Shown here in pieces: positions 22,468 through 34,575 of a stretch of DNA of 64,000 nucleotides; position 1 is the stretch's first letter, and the number at the start of each line of letters is the position of its first letter. Below the pieces are notes generated by a model. It saw only the letters and a program-made list of their open reading frames with translations. It was not told the DNA's origin and ran no database searches. Origin of the DNA: Chrysopilus asiliformis (Eukaryota > Arthropoda > Insecta > Diptera > Rhagionidae); NCBI GenBank assembly GCA_964034945.1, contig OZ035961.1, positions 13,841,243 through 13,905,242 on the forward strand, read 5' to 3'. The translations under genes and the position numbers were made by a program.

Positions 22468-24707
22468 CATACAAATTGATTTTTCTAAATGATAATTTTT
22501 CAATATATCTGATATTTGGCCCTGGCAATTGTAGCTTTTTTATATTTATTACTGTTATGTTCTGTATTTTATGTTTCACATTTCGTTCGGAAATTGTTTT
22601 AAACGTTATCTTTTCGAAATTATCACAATTTTGTTTCCGGTAAATTAATTTTAATTTTTTGTAAGATCATAATTTAATTTCTCATACTTGATCTTTTTTA
22701 AAAAAAAACCGTTACCGAAGAAATTTTATTGTTCGATTATTTTCGTAATAAATTCGATGAATTTTGATATTAATTAAAATCGCTTACGTCATTTTATGTT
22801 ACCATAAAAAGAGAAACCGTTCATACAACGAACATCGCCCACCTTTTATCCGGCAGCAATTTCAATTTACTACGAGATAACAAGTGGCATATGGCTTTCG
22901 TATGAGGAGATCATAGTGCATTTTGAGAATGTGGGAAAACTTGATTAAGCTGTCAAATATTTGGCTCCAATTTTTTTAGCGTTTTGACTTTTGACGCGCG
23001 TAGATCTTCCAAAGAATTCCATTATGACAAATAAATGACCAAACTCATCCGCCTTAATCGGAAAAACATATTTCAAATTTTGTTGCTTATTTTTTCAAAA
23101 AAATATTTGATCGATTCGCAACTTAACTGAAAATAGTTTTCAGTTGTTCATAAATTTAAATTCCATAAGACTTTCGCATCATACATTATATTTGTATAAA
23201 TGTATGTTTGGTAGTCGTATGTTAGAATCGATGCCGGAGCAGAGCCTCGACCCGACATATTCGACATCATCATATATCAGACTCCTAAGGCGGTGGCGCC
23301 TATTTAAATGTCTACTAGCGTTGCCTTGTATAGAAAAAGGTCTGCGCCCGAAACAGCAAAAATTAATTTCATTTCTCTAGCAACAGAATATCTTAACTGG
23401 AACACATATGAAAAAAATTAAAAGCAGAAAACATCAGGAAAAAATCTTTTTGACAACAATTTGTTTGTTGTACGGTTTTCATGTTCACATGCGGAGAAAT
23501 TTATGGAAAGGACAAATTTGACATCGAAATGAAACCACTTTAAAAGAGATGTTCAACTTTTTTTTCTCCTGTCTTTTCAATTTAAAAGTAAATTTACTTA
23601 ACCCAAGCAATTATAATGTAAATCTGAGATCAGATCGGTCAGTAAAGGGTTTCCGCCCTGAGTAATGTATTTGATTTTTTATTTCAAATATTTTTTCCCA
23701 ATGAAAGAAGTTACAAATTGATGACGAAGTTGTCTGAGAGAAAATTTAATGATTTTTTTTTGTGCTTTTATTTTTGGAATATATCTTACTGAGATTATTG
23801 ATATTCTTATTTTTTTTTAAAAAGCGGAAAAAATCATAACAATTTTTTTTGGCAGAATTATGTTGTTTTTTTTTGTTGAACATTACTGCAGAATCAGGTT
23901 TAGCGTTGTGAAATTGGTCGAATTACAGAGTTGGCCAGAGAATACAGGCTGTTTTTCACTAATTAATACTATTGTAGTGTTTTTTATATAATTTTTAAAA
24001 TTTCAAAAAATAATATTATTACAGTTTCAAAGTGTGCGAAAATTCGGGTTTTTCAATTAAAAATTAAACAAATCCGAAATTAAAAATAGGCGCGACAATT
24101 CATATAGTATTTCACAGACGTGTGGGAGTGATTTCCAAATTAAAAACACCCTTTTTTCGCCCGCCCTCTGCCTCCTGTCGTCTCGTTTGTTACCACTGAG
24201 GGATGAGTTTTGAGCCTGTTAACAGTTTAGGGTGCAGTTTTTTGTACTTAGATATTTCAGAGAAGTTTCTTTCTGACAATTCGGCCTTCAGTTTGTTATC
24301 TCCCGAGCTTCGTGACAAATTAGAGTTATTAATCATCATAACCCATTTGTTTTGATTTTAAATATTTGTGTGCAAATTTAATCTTCTACTGCATAGATTT
24401 CATTTTGACAAGTAAATTTGGAAAAAATTGAAGAAAATGGAAGAACATGGAAGAAAATCGAAGAAAATTGAAGATAATTGAAAAAAATGAAAGAACATCC
24501 AACGTTTCCCACATTTTCTCTATTAAGAACGTAAAACTTCCAAACGAAATGGGGTAGAAAACTTGCACCAAAACTGATCTGATCACTAAAATATACTGCA
24601 AGGTATTTAGGTACGCAAATAAAACTGTTTAGTCGCGTTTTGTATGCGTTTTAATATTCGATAGAGAATTAATAAAAAAAAATATTTTGTGACATACTTT
24701 TTCGGTT
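22468..24707. other. Non-coding stretch between tinman and bagpipe, no gene recognised
   Basis: AT-rich, with a short GAAGAAAATG-type tandem near 24420-24490. No supported frame. Confidence 0.4.
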
Positions 24708-24708
24708 A

Positions 24709-25391
24709 AGGTGAGAGTAAATACGCGAGTAACTCTCAAAAACTCTCGAGAGTTACTCGCAGGAGGTTGTTCATTTGAGAGTTAATTTCGGCGATTTTTC
24801 TCTTTTCAAGAATATCTTGCTTTTTTTGACATCTTGCTTTGGCGAGTTCTCGAGAGCTACTAGCGAAATTCAAATGCCGTTCGTATCTGGCGAGCAACTC
24901 CCCGAGAGTTCAGTGGGTGCGTGTCGACTAGAGAGTAGAATCAGAGAACAAATAATCTAGAGAATAAACTCTTAGAACAAATTTTTAGAGAAAATTTTTC
25001 CACTGTGAGATGAAGCAAGAGGATCCGATGTAACACGGAAAAAATTATCCATTCGATTCCTCCATCTCATTGAATAGATACGACGAAAATGATTAGAAAA
25101 TGTTCTCTCTGCTTCGTGCTCCCTAGTCTAAAAGTAATTAACTTTTAGGCCGTAGCTAGTGAATGATAGGGACATTTTTCCCCCCTTCGAAGGGGAAATT
25201 TGTCAAAAATTTGTTCGGCAGAGTTTTTTCTATATATTCCTTATTCTATGGTAGAATCACCTTTGACAGCCCGCAGAAGCTCGCGAGTGTTTGTGAGTTT
25301 CTGCGAGCGACTCTCAGAGACGTGTCCATTAGCGAGTAGCTGCTATCGAGAGGTTCTCGCCGGCATTTACTCTCATGTGGAGCGGCACCTT
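24709..25391. mobile_element. Inverted-repeat element (ATGAGAGTAAATAC ends), interrupted by a second element
   Basis: It begins GTGAGAGTAAATACGCGAGT and ends with the inverted counterpart CATTTACTCTCATGTGGAGC followed by GGCACC. It contains the palindromic AACTCTCGAGAGTT. A related partial copy is at 53835-54135. The element at 24942-25250 is inserted inside it. Confidence 0.75.
24942..25250. mobile_element. 309-bp element with 7-bp target duplication, nested (copy 1)
   Basis: It begins CAGAGAACAAATAATCTAGA and ends TTCCTTATTCTATG, with short imperfect terminal repeats (CAGAGAACAA against CATAGAATAA). GTAGAAT flanks both sides (24935-24941 and 25251-25257). The related host repeat at 53835-54135 keeps a single GTAGAAT at the same point and lacks the insert, which defines the boundaries. 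Non-coding. Confidence 0.85.
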
Positions 25392-25854
25392 TACACTTAG
25401 AGAAAAAAATTGTCAATTTGATTATTTTATAGCGGAAAGCGAGAACTAAATCAAAATACACTACACTCGCGATTATATGAACATGAAATTTTAAGCTATT
25501 CGCATAACAGAGTATTTATTCTTCAATATTTTCTATTCATTTAATACAGCATACTTGTGTAATAGAATACTTGTTTCGTATAATCGCAAGTCTACTGTAA
25601 TTAATTTCAACTACAACATAATAAACATATTAGGCAATTTGACGATTAATGATAGTAAAAATAGTTAATTCTAAATGTTTTGTTATGAAATTGACAATTT
25701 TGTTTTGCTTTTTCATAGCTGAAATGAACTATTTTAATTATATTGCCGATTTCCGCTACTAAATAATGAAATTGACTAACTAATTAAACGAGATGGAATC
25801 TATTTCCTTTTGAGAAGGGAATTTCATCTCGTCAAAATGGAATCTACTTTACTT

Positions 25855-26017
25855 TAGTTGCTGCTGACCAAATTTTCGAATTTTCCCGCCACAGGTTGAC
25901 ACATTTTTAATTTTTCTATCGGAGGTAAACACGCGCCTGGCATAGGTTTAATTTTCCTGCAGGAAGCCAACTACGCCGTACGCAAGTCAACCCCTTTGCT
26001 TCATTTTTCTGAGTGTA
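25855..26017. repeat. Partial copy of the ...TTTTTCTGAGTG repeat
   Basis: It shares TTTTCCTGCAGGAAGCCAA and CTACGCCGTACGCAAGTC-type blocks with 21420-21590 and ends TTTTTCTGAGTGTA. Confidence 0.65.
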
Positions 26018-29000
26018 TGTACAAACAATAAATGTAAAAGCTAACTTTCAAGGAAATTTAAGATGCCGAACATTTTTTTCTCAATTTTGAAAATGTGTTT
26101 CATACAAGATGTTTGGTCACCAATAAAATAATTTTAGTTGAAAAATTAGTTGTTTTATTTTTAGGTCATTAATTTTACATTGTCAAGACGTTTTCATATT
26201 TTCATATAAAAATATTCATTGGATTGAGGATTTTTGATTGAATATTTTTGATTGAAGATTTTTGAATGAAGATAAAATTTTCCGATTTATTAAAGTAAAA
26301 AATATATGTTTAATTTATAATGCATAAATTATAAACGTTAGAGGATTTGTTTTCACTATCGGTTTATTGAATTAATAAACAAACAAATAAACAAACATAG
26401 ATTTCCGTTGTCACAGTAAATGATGCTGCTGGATCAGTTTCTGAAAGGGTCATCCGGCAAAAGGAAAATTTTTAATTTATGTGCCAATCAATCAACGCTG
26501 AAACTAAAACGCCAGGACAAAAAAAAAATGAAAAATGCTCAGTTATACAAATATTTCAAGTCTCAATGTATGCCTTTGCGAGTGTATATTTACCCATACA
26601 AGGTTTTCGTTTCAAAACAAAACGCCTTTTCAATCCGATAGACCTTGAATTTCATTCCGGGGCAACCCCTAGCAAAATGCTAAATGTTAATTTTTAAGTT
26701 TCATATTACATGTTGCTGATGTTTGTTTGCAAAGTGCCAAAGAAATCGATTGCGACATCGGACAGGACACCGACTCTGGAAATGACAAGGTGTCTAGACA
26801 TAGACGCCAGACCTCATGGGTGTGATCTGAAAATGAAAATTCAAAATTATTCGATTTTTGTGAAATAATAAAAATGACCGCATTTAGCATTCAGATATGG
26901 TCTCTTTTTATCCGCAAAATTTTTGTTACATAACCAGAAAATGACCCAAGATTTGTGCGTTTTGGAATGTTATGTTATGGCAAACAGATGTTGTACTCAA
27001 GTGCTTTTTAGTACAGTTCTGTATCTTTTCTGAATTTTTTTTTACAGTATATTAAATTGACTGCCTGCTGTCAAGGACTATCGATGGCAATGTCTTTTTC
27101 TCTGTCAATGGAGCCATCAAAATGTCATAAACAGACGTCAATGTCGGCTCGTTTCACTGTTTCGAAATCAAAATCGTCTCTACTATCAGAAAAAGTATCA
27201 GATGTGGACGGAATTTATTTTTGTTGCTCTAAAATATTGAAGATAAAATGTCTCATAACAATAAAATGACGAAAATATTACTAGGGCAGAAATTTAGGTC
27301 CCTTTAGAGAAATTTATAATAATTTCGAAAGTTAGAAAACACTTGAGACAGAAATGCAACAATTGGTCTATTTATTATTGAATGAGGAAAAACCGAGATG
27401 ATTTCAAGTGCGTCTAATATTGACTCAATTAGAGTCAAATAATTTTCCCTAAATTAATATGACCCCCTCCTAAACAAACATAATTGAAGGAAATAAAATG
27501 CTTCGAAAGAATTTGGTGGAATTTTTTTTCTTGTCTGTTATTCAAAAGATCAGTTTTTAATCATTCAACGTTTTTTAGCTTGAACTAAATAACCGTCTTT
27601 CAAGTTTGCGAAAAGGGGACTCCGTTAATAACTAATAGAAATTAGCTGAAGTCCGTTTTTTATCAACAATTTGCAGCCGCAGAATCTTCGTAGGTATTGT
27701 AGATCTTAGCGGATCCTTAAACACATTGAAATCGCGTAAATCGAGCGCGAAAAAAAATCTTTTCCCAAACAAAAATGTTGAGCAAAAATGTCCTGAAAAA
27801 TATGCCTACAACTATCAGTTTAATGGCAGGTCAAGAAAAAATTGCTATTCATGTATAAAATAAATTGTTAATCTCCGTTTTATTTTATTGTGAAATAAAA
27901 CCAATTTGAAATATTTCGAATGTGTTTTTTATTAAAGTCTGGAAATTAACTGCTAATCAAAAATTAAAAATCTGACAACGATAAAAATTCACTTCTTTGA
28001 TATTTACAATTTTGGTAGGAAGTGTTTATTTATGTTTTGATGTTATTTTTTAAAATGCAGAAATATGAATAACACTACATAAATAAAAGCCTTAAAAATA
28101 CTACGATTGCGACTCAATTCATATTCGAATTTCGGATAGGTTTCTATTTTTCAACGTTGATAAGATAATTTTGCTATTCTTTTTAAATTTAGCCTCCAGG
28201 ATTTAAAAAAAAATTATGTGTCGCTTTAAGGCGTATTTTAGCCTTTAAAAAAATATATTATATATTTAGTAAAAAAAATCATTTTGTAATTTCTGTGTAA
28301 AATGTACGAAAGAATTTTTTTTACCTCAATTTTGTTGCCAACTTCAAGCATTTTTAACCGCGGTCAAATAAATTAGCGTAAAACGTACAAATTTAAATCA
28401 CTGTACTTAAATGCCGGAGCCGCAGTTTTTACAAATAGTATAAATTCTGAAAAATATATTGAGAAAGTTTAATCTCATAAATTGTAAAAATTTGAATTTG
28501 AAAATGTTTCCAGTATATCCCGAAAAGCATCCTGGAACAAATGACTTTGAGATGAAAATGATCTAAAATCAAAGAATTCTTGCGTCAGAGTTCATGTTGG
28601 AAATGTTTGACTGCTTGAAAAACATTGCTTCTTGGGATAGTTTTAGACTTAGGATTTCATCAAATTTGACTGTTAGATGGCGCTAGCAATGTCTGTGAAG
28701 AGCTTTAAGCTTTGAAAAGCATTTTTCGCAGAAATACTCTTCGCCACTAAATAAATAATAGTATTGAAGAATTTATTGAAAATTAGATGGTTGGTTTTTG
28801 TTTTTGTAATAAATTCTTCACTACAATTATTAATTTAGAGATCATACTATTTTTATGGGTTATTTTAATTTCAAAGAAATTTTGGACGAAAATCAGCGAA
28901 ATTTCTCAAAATCATTCAATTTTTTTCAAGTTTTGTTTGTATTATTTGTATATCTAATAGTATGTAAATATTTTTTTTACCTAAATTAAATTCATTAGGC

Positions 29001-29789
29001 GTTTAAATATGAATTATGTTCTTATAGTGATTTGAACCCAAGACAAACAGTTCAATCAAATTGTTGAAGGGCTTTACTTAAACGAACAAGTGTACGATTT
29101 ATCTGTTTACGAAAGGGAATTTGATATCCTTTAATATCCCCCTGAATATAAAAAATCAATTAAGCAGAAGGAATGGGACACTTATTTCCAAGATGAATAT
29201 TTTTTTGTTTACTTTTTTAACGTGATTGAGTTTTCTTTACTTATCGATCTCATTATCTTTTTTATACAAATTTCAAAAAGTTTGATAATTTGAAGTCGGA
29301 AAGACATATTTTATTGAATTTTTATCAAGGCTAAGATATAGACGTAATTTTTAATTAAATTTCAGTTTTTTGTGACCGAAATTATTATATAGTACTCCAA
29401 AAAGCGTTCGTTCTAAAAAGCGGAAGGTATGTTTGAATTGAATAAAAGATTTTTTGATAATTTTTTTTATTACGACGTATTTTATATGATGTGTTTTTAT
29501 ATGATGTATATATGATGTATTTTAATTTTTTTTGCCCTTATTTGTGGTTATATTTGATCCATTGGTAAGACATTTTTCATTTTACTTAAAAATTATGACT
29601 GTCAAAAACTTGTAAGCAATTTTCTGTAAAAAAAGTGAATTTTCTATTAAGCCGTTACTCCAGTACACACAGGGAAATCGGGACTATGATTAAAATAGTT
29701 AATTTCAATTACAAGAATTGTCAATTTAACCACTAATTACTAAATTTTATTACTGATTAGTAGAATAAGGGGGTAAAGAGGGTTTGGTT
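26018..29789. other. Non-coding stretch, no gene recognised
   Basis: 3.8 kb of AT-rich DNA between tinman and bagpipe. Small frames have no recognisable domain. I see no inverted-repeat element or tandem array that I can support. Confidence 0.4.
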
Positions 29790-30206
29790 GTTTTAAAATC
29801 TTGATGTTCGCCATGAATCTTGTTCATTCCGGTGTTAAAAATTCAAAACTTGAATTAGAAGCTCCTGCATATCCTTTTCCTTTTTTACCGGGAGAAAATT
29901 GCATTAGGGGGTTTTCGGGGTCGCTGATCACAAATCCGGTGTTACAGTTTCAAAAATCCTAACAAAAGGTCCTGTAAGGATAACCAAATATAATTTTTAC
30001 CATATTCTCTAGGAAAAATTGATATTTGAGGGTTTTCGGGATCACTGATCACGAATCTGGTGTTAGACTAATTCAAAACGGAAAGTCTTGCAAGGATAAG
30101 ATTTTTCTCAAAAGTTTTTAATTTCTTTCCGGGTTTTTTTCGTATTCTAAATCTTATACAAAAAAACTTTAATCCAGCAACGACCAGTATGCAAGCTGGT
30201 ATCATA
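29790..30206 (-). repeat. Modular repeat with two roughly 120-bp units
   Basis: Two degenerate copies of the unit containing GGTCGCTGATCACAAATCC and AGGTCCTGTAAGGATAACC are followed by the family end CAGCAACGACCAGTATGCAA. It has the same structure as 63016-63629. Assigned to the minus strand by the direction in which its GCATACC-type end reads. Confidence 0.65.
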
Positions 30207-30336
30207 TAATGAAATTAATTTTTGAATAAAACAATGGGGAATTTGAAAATTTTTTTGATTCATGAATTCAATGTTGAACGTTCCAAGAACGTATCGAAAA
30301 ATATTCCAGATGACGTGTAAGCCAAAGTTTTTCATA

Positions 30337-30836
30337 CAGGGTATTCACAGTCCTCTTTTAATTTTGGGTATTCGGTATTTTCGGTAAGATTAAAAGACTG
30401 AAAATATTCTGCTGTGAACATCCCACAGCACAGATTTGAGAACGGCGCTTTTATTGGATACGTGACCAAATCATGAACTGCGAATTTGATTGTAAAATAT
30501 GTCACATACCTTTAAATCCATGTTTGATGTATTCTTTAGAATTTCTATTGAGGCAACGGCTATCAAAATTGAAAAAATTTGCAGTCCGATGAGATTAACA
30601 AAAAAACCAGCAAGAAAGTTTGACAACTAAAAACATTACTAGCGCCACTCGCGGTTGATTCTTGATACCGAATAACCGGGCCGGAAAACACGACTCAAGG
30701 CATGTCTACAATTACCGAATCCGGTAATTCATTTTTACATGAACCAAGTTACCGTCTCGGTAAAAATCTGTTAAATTTGACTGAATTACCGAGCGGTAAA
30801 ATTACTCGCAATTTAAAAGAGGACTGTGAATACCCT
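30337..30836. mobile_element. 500-bp DNA element with CAGGGTATTCACAGTCC inverted ends
   Basis: Terminal inverted repeats of about 25 bp (CAGGGTATTCACAGTCCTCT inward, the complement at the right). ATA lies next to both ends (30334-30336 and 30837-30839), a possible 3-bp target duplication. There are internal inverted GGTAA-type segments and no coding frame. Confidence 0.75.
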
Positions 30837-30872
30837 GATAGTAGCTTAATTTAATGTTTTTTTTATTATCTT

Positions 30873-31453
30873 CTAACTTGCATACCCGTCGTTGCCGGGC
30901 TAAGTTTTTCAATTTTTTTTATGGCCTATGTTGGAGCTAAACTTCAGGGCAATCGGCTCGATAGTTTCCCCACGAAAGGGTAACATAGAGGAAGAGCTAA
31001 ATTTCGAGATCACTTTACTCCCCTCCCGCACTACTTTTCCGTATGCCTATGTTGGAACCAGAACCAGAGAACAAAGAATCTAGAGAATAAACTCTTAGAA
31101 CAAATTTTTAGAGAAAATTTTTCCACTGTGAGATGAAGCAAGAGGATCCGATGTAACACGCAAAAAAATTATCCATTCGATTCCTCCATCTCGACGAAAA
31201 AATAGATACGACGAAAATGATTCTCTCTGCTTCGTGCTCCCTAGTCTAAAAGTATTTAACTTTTAGGCCGTAGCTAGTAAATGATAGGGACCTTCCCCCC
31301 CCCCATTCGACGGGGAAATTTGTCGAAAATTTGTTCGGCACAGTTTTTTCTATGATTCCTTATTCTATGCCAGAACTACCACAGATACTCATGCCAAATT
31401 TCAAGTCAATCGGTTCAGCCGTTTTTGCGTGAAAGAGGAACAGTCAGACAGTC

Positions 31454-31498
<45 letters not shown>

Positions 31499-31527
31499 CC
31501 AACTCATTTTGATATATTAGTATGATA
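30873..31527 (+). mobile_element. RTE/SINE-like or Helitron-like repeat, interrupted copy
   Basis: It begins TAACTTGCATACCCGTCGTT and ends with a CAGA microsatellite (about 31443-31497) and CACCAACTCATTTTGATATA. Homologous to 49801-50204. The 305-bp element at 31065-31369 is inserted in it. The stretch AAATTTCAAGTCAATCGGTT just before the microsatellite is typical of many insect non-autonomous repeats. I cannot settle the class. Confidence 0.7.
31065..31369. mobile_element. 305-bp element with 7-bp target duplication, nested (copy 2)
   Basis: Same family as 24942-25250, about 95 percent alike by eye. It is flanked by CCAGAAC at 31058-31064 and 31370-31376. The uninterrupted repeat at 49801-50204 carries a single CCAGAAC at the matching place. 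Confidence 0.85.
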
Positions 31528-32570
31528 ATTCTTCGACTTTAAATTTCAATTCTTTATTCTATTTCATAAAAAATACACTCTAATTTAAATGATCAAAATT
31601 TCTATCAAAATCACCATCAAAATTTATCGGCAATATTAATCTACGGAAAGAGGCATGCATTAAGCTAAAACTCTAGAGCTGAGGAGCATACTGTAAACTG
31701 TTTCATGTTTCTAAATTATTTAGTAATTTAAGCAAGTGATTTGTTTACATTCAGGAATTGGTATCTAAGTACAATAACATAATATTATATGTACTTTATA
31801 TCTATCAAAATATGTTACATGTTAAAAATATTGAGGCTATTATCGAGTTTTCACAAAAATCAATCTTATGTTATAATAAATTTCAACAATAAACCAACAA
31901 TTTTTATTAAAATTAAATCTTCCATTGTATTATTCTTAATGATGGAAAGAAAACCAAAAGTCCACAAAAAAATTAGTTCCAACGTATCGAACGTTCAAAT
32001 TTTCATTGAAATAGAATTTGCGCATAAAATACAAGCAGAAAAACCACACATTAAAGCAGAATTCTTCCGAGGCAATAAATCAAATGGAAAGAGTATCAGA
32101 AGAGGCAAATCGGTGACTTGTTTACATCCACGGTCTTCCAATCAAAACTCCAAGAGGGTTAACCTCAGCCAATAAGAACACTTCTGGCCGTCTAAGATAC
32201 GAATACGAGCGCTCTTACGTATTCCAAGCGTGCTATTCTGTAACACTTTCTTATATGAATGCTATGGGAATACTTCGCCATGCTATGCAGAATAAAGAGG
32301 AAATACAGGGGAAGGATGGGAAAATTTTCAGTGTGTGCGCAAGAAAATGATTCCGGAGAAGTTCAAGGAACGTGCAAGAAGCCAACCCCAGAAAATAAAT
32401 GATTCTAAACGACCTCTTCGGAATAATTCGAGTGGAACTTCATGGTGCTGCTTTTTATACAGTTTTCTTTTTAAACACACACATACACAAGTTTTCCTTT
32501 TTATTCGTCTGCCGATCACCCACTGCGGGGGGAAAGACGGAAGCTCTATTTTCATAGTGTGTTTGGTTAG
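31528..32570. other. bagpipe upstream non-coding DNA
   Basis: It contains a Forkhead-type TGTTTAC at about 32119 and otherwise no repeat or gene I can support. In flies the bagpipe visceral-mesoderm enhancer lies in the 5' flank, so this region is a natural enhancer candidate. Confidence 0.35.
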
Positions 32571-32577
32571 CACTTGA
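32571..32577 (-). promoter_or_regulatory. Candidate Tinman binding site upstream of bagpipe
   Basis: TCAAGTG on the minus strand, a perfect TYAAGTG match 127 bp upstream of the predicted bagpipe initiator. Tinman directly activates bagpipe through such sites in Drosophila. A single 7-mer is weak evidence by itself. Confidence 0.4.
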
Positions 32578-32701
32578 GAATGAAAAACTGTTAAATGAGT
32601 TTGTGTGCGTATACTTTGGTCGCTTTTCCGGGATAAAAGAAAAACTCGGTGAACGACTAAGGAGTAACACTTGTGGAAATTGATTCGATTAGCATCTCTT
32701 G

Positions 32702-32735
32702 TCAGTCGATCGACGGAATCAGTTAAGACTAGTCG
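32702..32735 (+). promoter_or_regulatory. Candidate TATA-less bagpipe core promoter (Inr + DPE)
   Basis: TCAGTC at 32702-32707 fits the insect initiator TCAKTY, with A+1 at 32704. AGTCG at 32731-32735 lies exactly at +28 to +32 and fits the DPE consensus RGWYV. No TATA box is seen near -30. It would give a 97-nt 5' UTR before the ATG at 32801. Inr+DPE promoters are common in fly developmental genes. Confidence 0.45.
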
Positions 32736-32800
32736 ACAAGATTTTCCACTCGGGAAAAGTTGAATTGGAAATTTTTTTTTCGAAATATTCGCGGTACGGA

Positions 32801-33305
32801 ATGGAAAACGGGGGTGTTGTTACGTTGAGCAATAAAAATTTATCGACACCATTTTCCATTAACGATATTTTAACAAGGAATAATACGACGATAACTCCTC
32901 GACCACCTTACGATCCTTTACGAAGGAAGTCGTTGGAATCTTCAATGGATTCTATTCCACCTGACGAGTTAAGGATTACGAGACAGTACGAGCACAGACG
33001 AGGGAGTCCTTGCTGTGAAACTAAATCGGAGCCGGAAAATAAGGATTTTTACGACAAGCATAATCAAGGAATATATCCTGGAAGTAATTCAAGGAATTCG
33101 AGACAAGATTTGAGGCTGAGGGAGCGAAAACATTCTGACGATCGTTTCTACGATTTAAATAAGGATCCTGCAGGACATATGGTCCGATCTGATGGCTATG
33201 ATCCCAGATCTCGTGTAAAACTATTTCTCGCGAACGAAGGACATCACATGGCGTACACTCCTGATTGCCCCATTGACATGCGACGATGTGCTAGCAATGA
33301 CTCAG
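32801..33305 (+). CDS. bap: bagpipe coding exon 1
   Basis: It encodes the TN motif and a charged linker and ends TCA G before GTAAGTG. Reading through the donor meets a stop within a few codons, confirming the splice. Confidence 0.93.
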
Positions 33306-34575
33306 GTAAGTGTGGTGCCTGAAATTTTCTACGTGTGGCGGTGGAACGTGTGTCGAGCTCATACCGAAAATTAGCTTCTTCGTTAGTAATTTTCCTTAAA
33401 AGGTTTTAAATAGTTTTCCAGCGTAGCTGGCACCGGAAGACACCTTTCACGAAAATCCCTTTTACCAACACTCTTTCGGTCTATTGTCATTTGATTGAAA
33501 CGCTTTCCTTTTGTGCAGATTGTGATTCCCCGCCTCCAGGATATTCTCAGGGACAACCGAATATTGATGACAGCATAACTAACAATCGAAAAAAGAGGTC
33601 ACGTGCCGCATTTAGTCATGCTCAGGTATTTGAATTGGAACGGCGATTCGCCCAGCAACGTTACCTTTCGGGGCCAGAGAGATCGGAACTTGCTAAGAAC
33701 CTTCGATTAACGGAGACACAGGTGAAAATTTGGTTCCAGAATCGCCGTTATAAGACGAAGAGGAAGCAAATTCAGCAACATGAGGCTGCTGTTTTGAATG
33801 CAACAAAAAGAGTTCCAGTGCAGGTCCTTGTACGTGAGGATGGTCACTACGGGCATATGTTTGCCCAAGGACATTATGGGGCCGCAATTGATCCTGCCTT
33901 GATTAATATTTACAGGCATCAGGTAGGAAAATATCACATAGATAGAAGTGATTCCTATAAAAATTAGGAGACAGCGAGATTTTTTGTAATGCCTACCAAA
34001 TTAAAGGGGGAAATCATACCCAAAAAATAGGAAATTCTCCAAAAATTTTGGGATTATATTCCTCATTTTTAGGGAATCGGTACAAAAAACCCAACTGTCT
34101 CCTGTATTACAATTATTTGTAGGAATATGTCCTATTATTTCTCTCCGTGCATACATTCGTCACAAAATTAAAGAAAAAATATTTATTTGTGTTAAATATT
34201 TGGTTCTAAAATCAGAAATTCCGTGAAAAATTTAACGGGAATTTTATTTTTTTAAATTCACAGATTCAAATGGCTTATGGAGTTCCACTTCCTCAAATGC
34301 CGTTTCCCTACTTTTATCCTGCGAAAGTTCCCACAGCGATACCACCGCCTACACATTTACCTGCAGACCAAAAGGTAATCTCGCAAGGTTTTCTATCACA
34401 CCTGAAAAGTCCTTTGAACTTCACGAAACCGGAGGTGTCGGCGGATGTGAACCGCTACGCCAGGACAATCAGGGAAAATCCGTCCCATGAAAAACCCGTC
34501 GATGGCTCCGGTGAACGTCGTAGTGTAATCGATTGTGAGATGTTGGATGACTGTGAGAACGTGGAAATTGACTGA
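32801..34575 (+). CDS. bap: Bagpipe, NK3-class homeodomain transcription factor
   Basis: Nuclear regulator of visceral mesoderm, acting downstream of Tinman. Three coding exons: 32801-33305, 33519-33922 and 34264-34575. Donors GTAAGT and GTAGGA, acceptors TTTTGTGCAG and AAATTCACAG, phases 1 and 0. The protein has 406 residues. [10 protein letters not shown] at residues 16-25 is the TN motif. [17 protein letters not shown] spans the first exon junction as in fly Bap. The homeodomain is residues 193-252 ([16 protein letters not shown] at its start, helix 3 [11 protein letters not shown]). Then come conserved tail blocks [24 protein letters not shown] and MPFPYFYP, and an acidic end ENVEID. The start chosen is the first ATG in frame; upstream in-frame codons are non-ATG and lie in the predicted 5' UTR. 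The wording is very close to Drosophila Bap, giving a firm call. Confidence 0.97.
33519..33922 (+). CDS. bap: bagpipe coding exon 2 (homeodomain)
   Basis: It follows the acceptor TTTTGTGCAG after a 213-nt intron, carries the full homeodomain and ends at CATCAG before GTAGGA. Confidence 0.95.
34264..34575 (+). CDS. bap: bagpipe coding exon 3
   Basis: After a 341-nt intron, in phase 0. It begins [19 protein letters not shown], a block shared with fly Bap (QLAYGGLPLPQ...), and ends ENVEID plus stop. Confidence 0.93.
   Translation: MQMAYGVPLPQMPFPYFYPAKVPTAIPPPTHLPADQKVISQGFLSHLKSPLNFTKPEVSADVNRYARTIRENPSHEKPVDGSGERRSVIDCEMLDDCENVEID

Noticed and set aside
31440..31500. A CRISPR-like or satellite array suggested by the CAGA repeats
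   Set aside because: Simple 4-bp microsatellite inside a transposable element; no spacers, and the genome is animal.
31789..32175. A 128-codon plus-strand frame upstream of bagpipe
   Set aside because: AT-biased, Lys/Asn/Ile-rich random-type composition, with no domain or conservation known to me.
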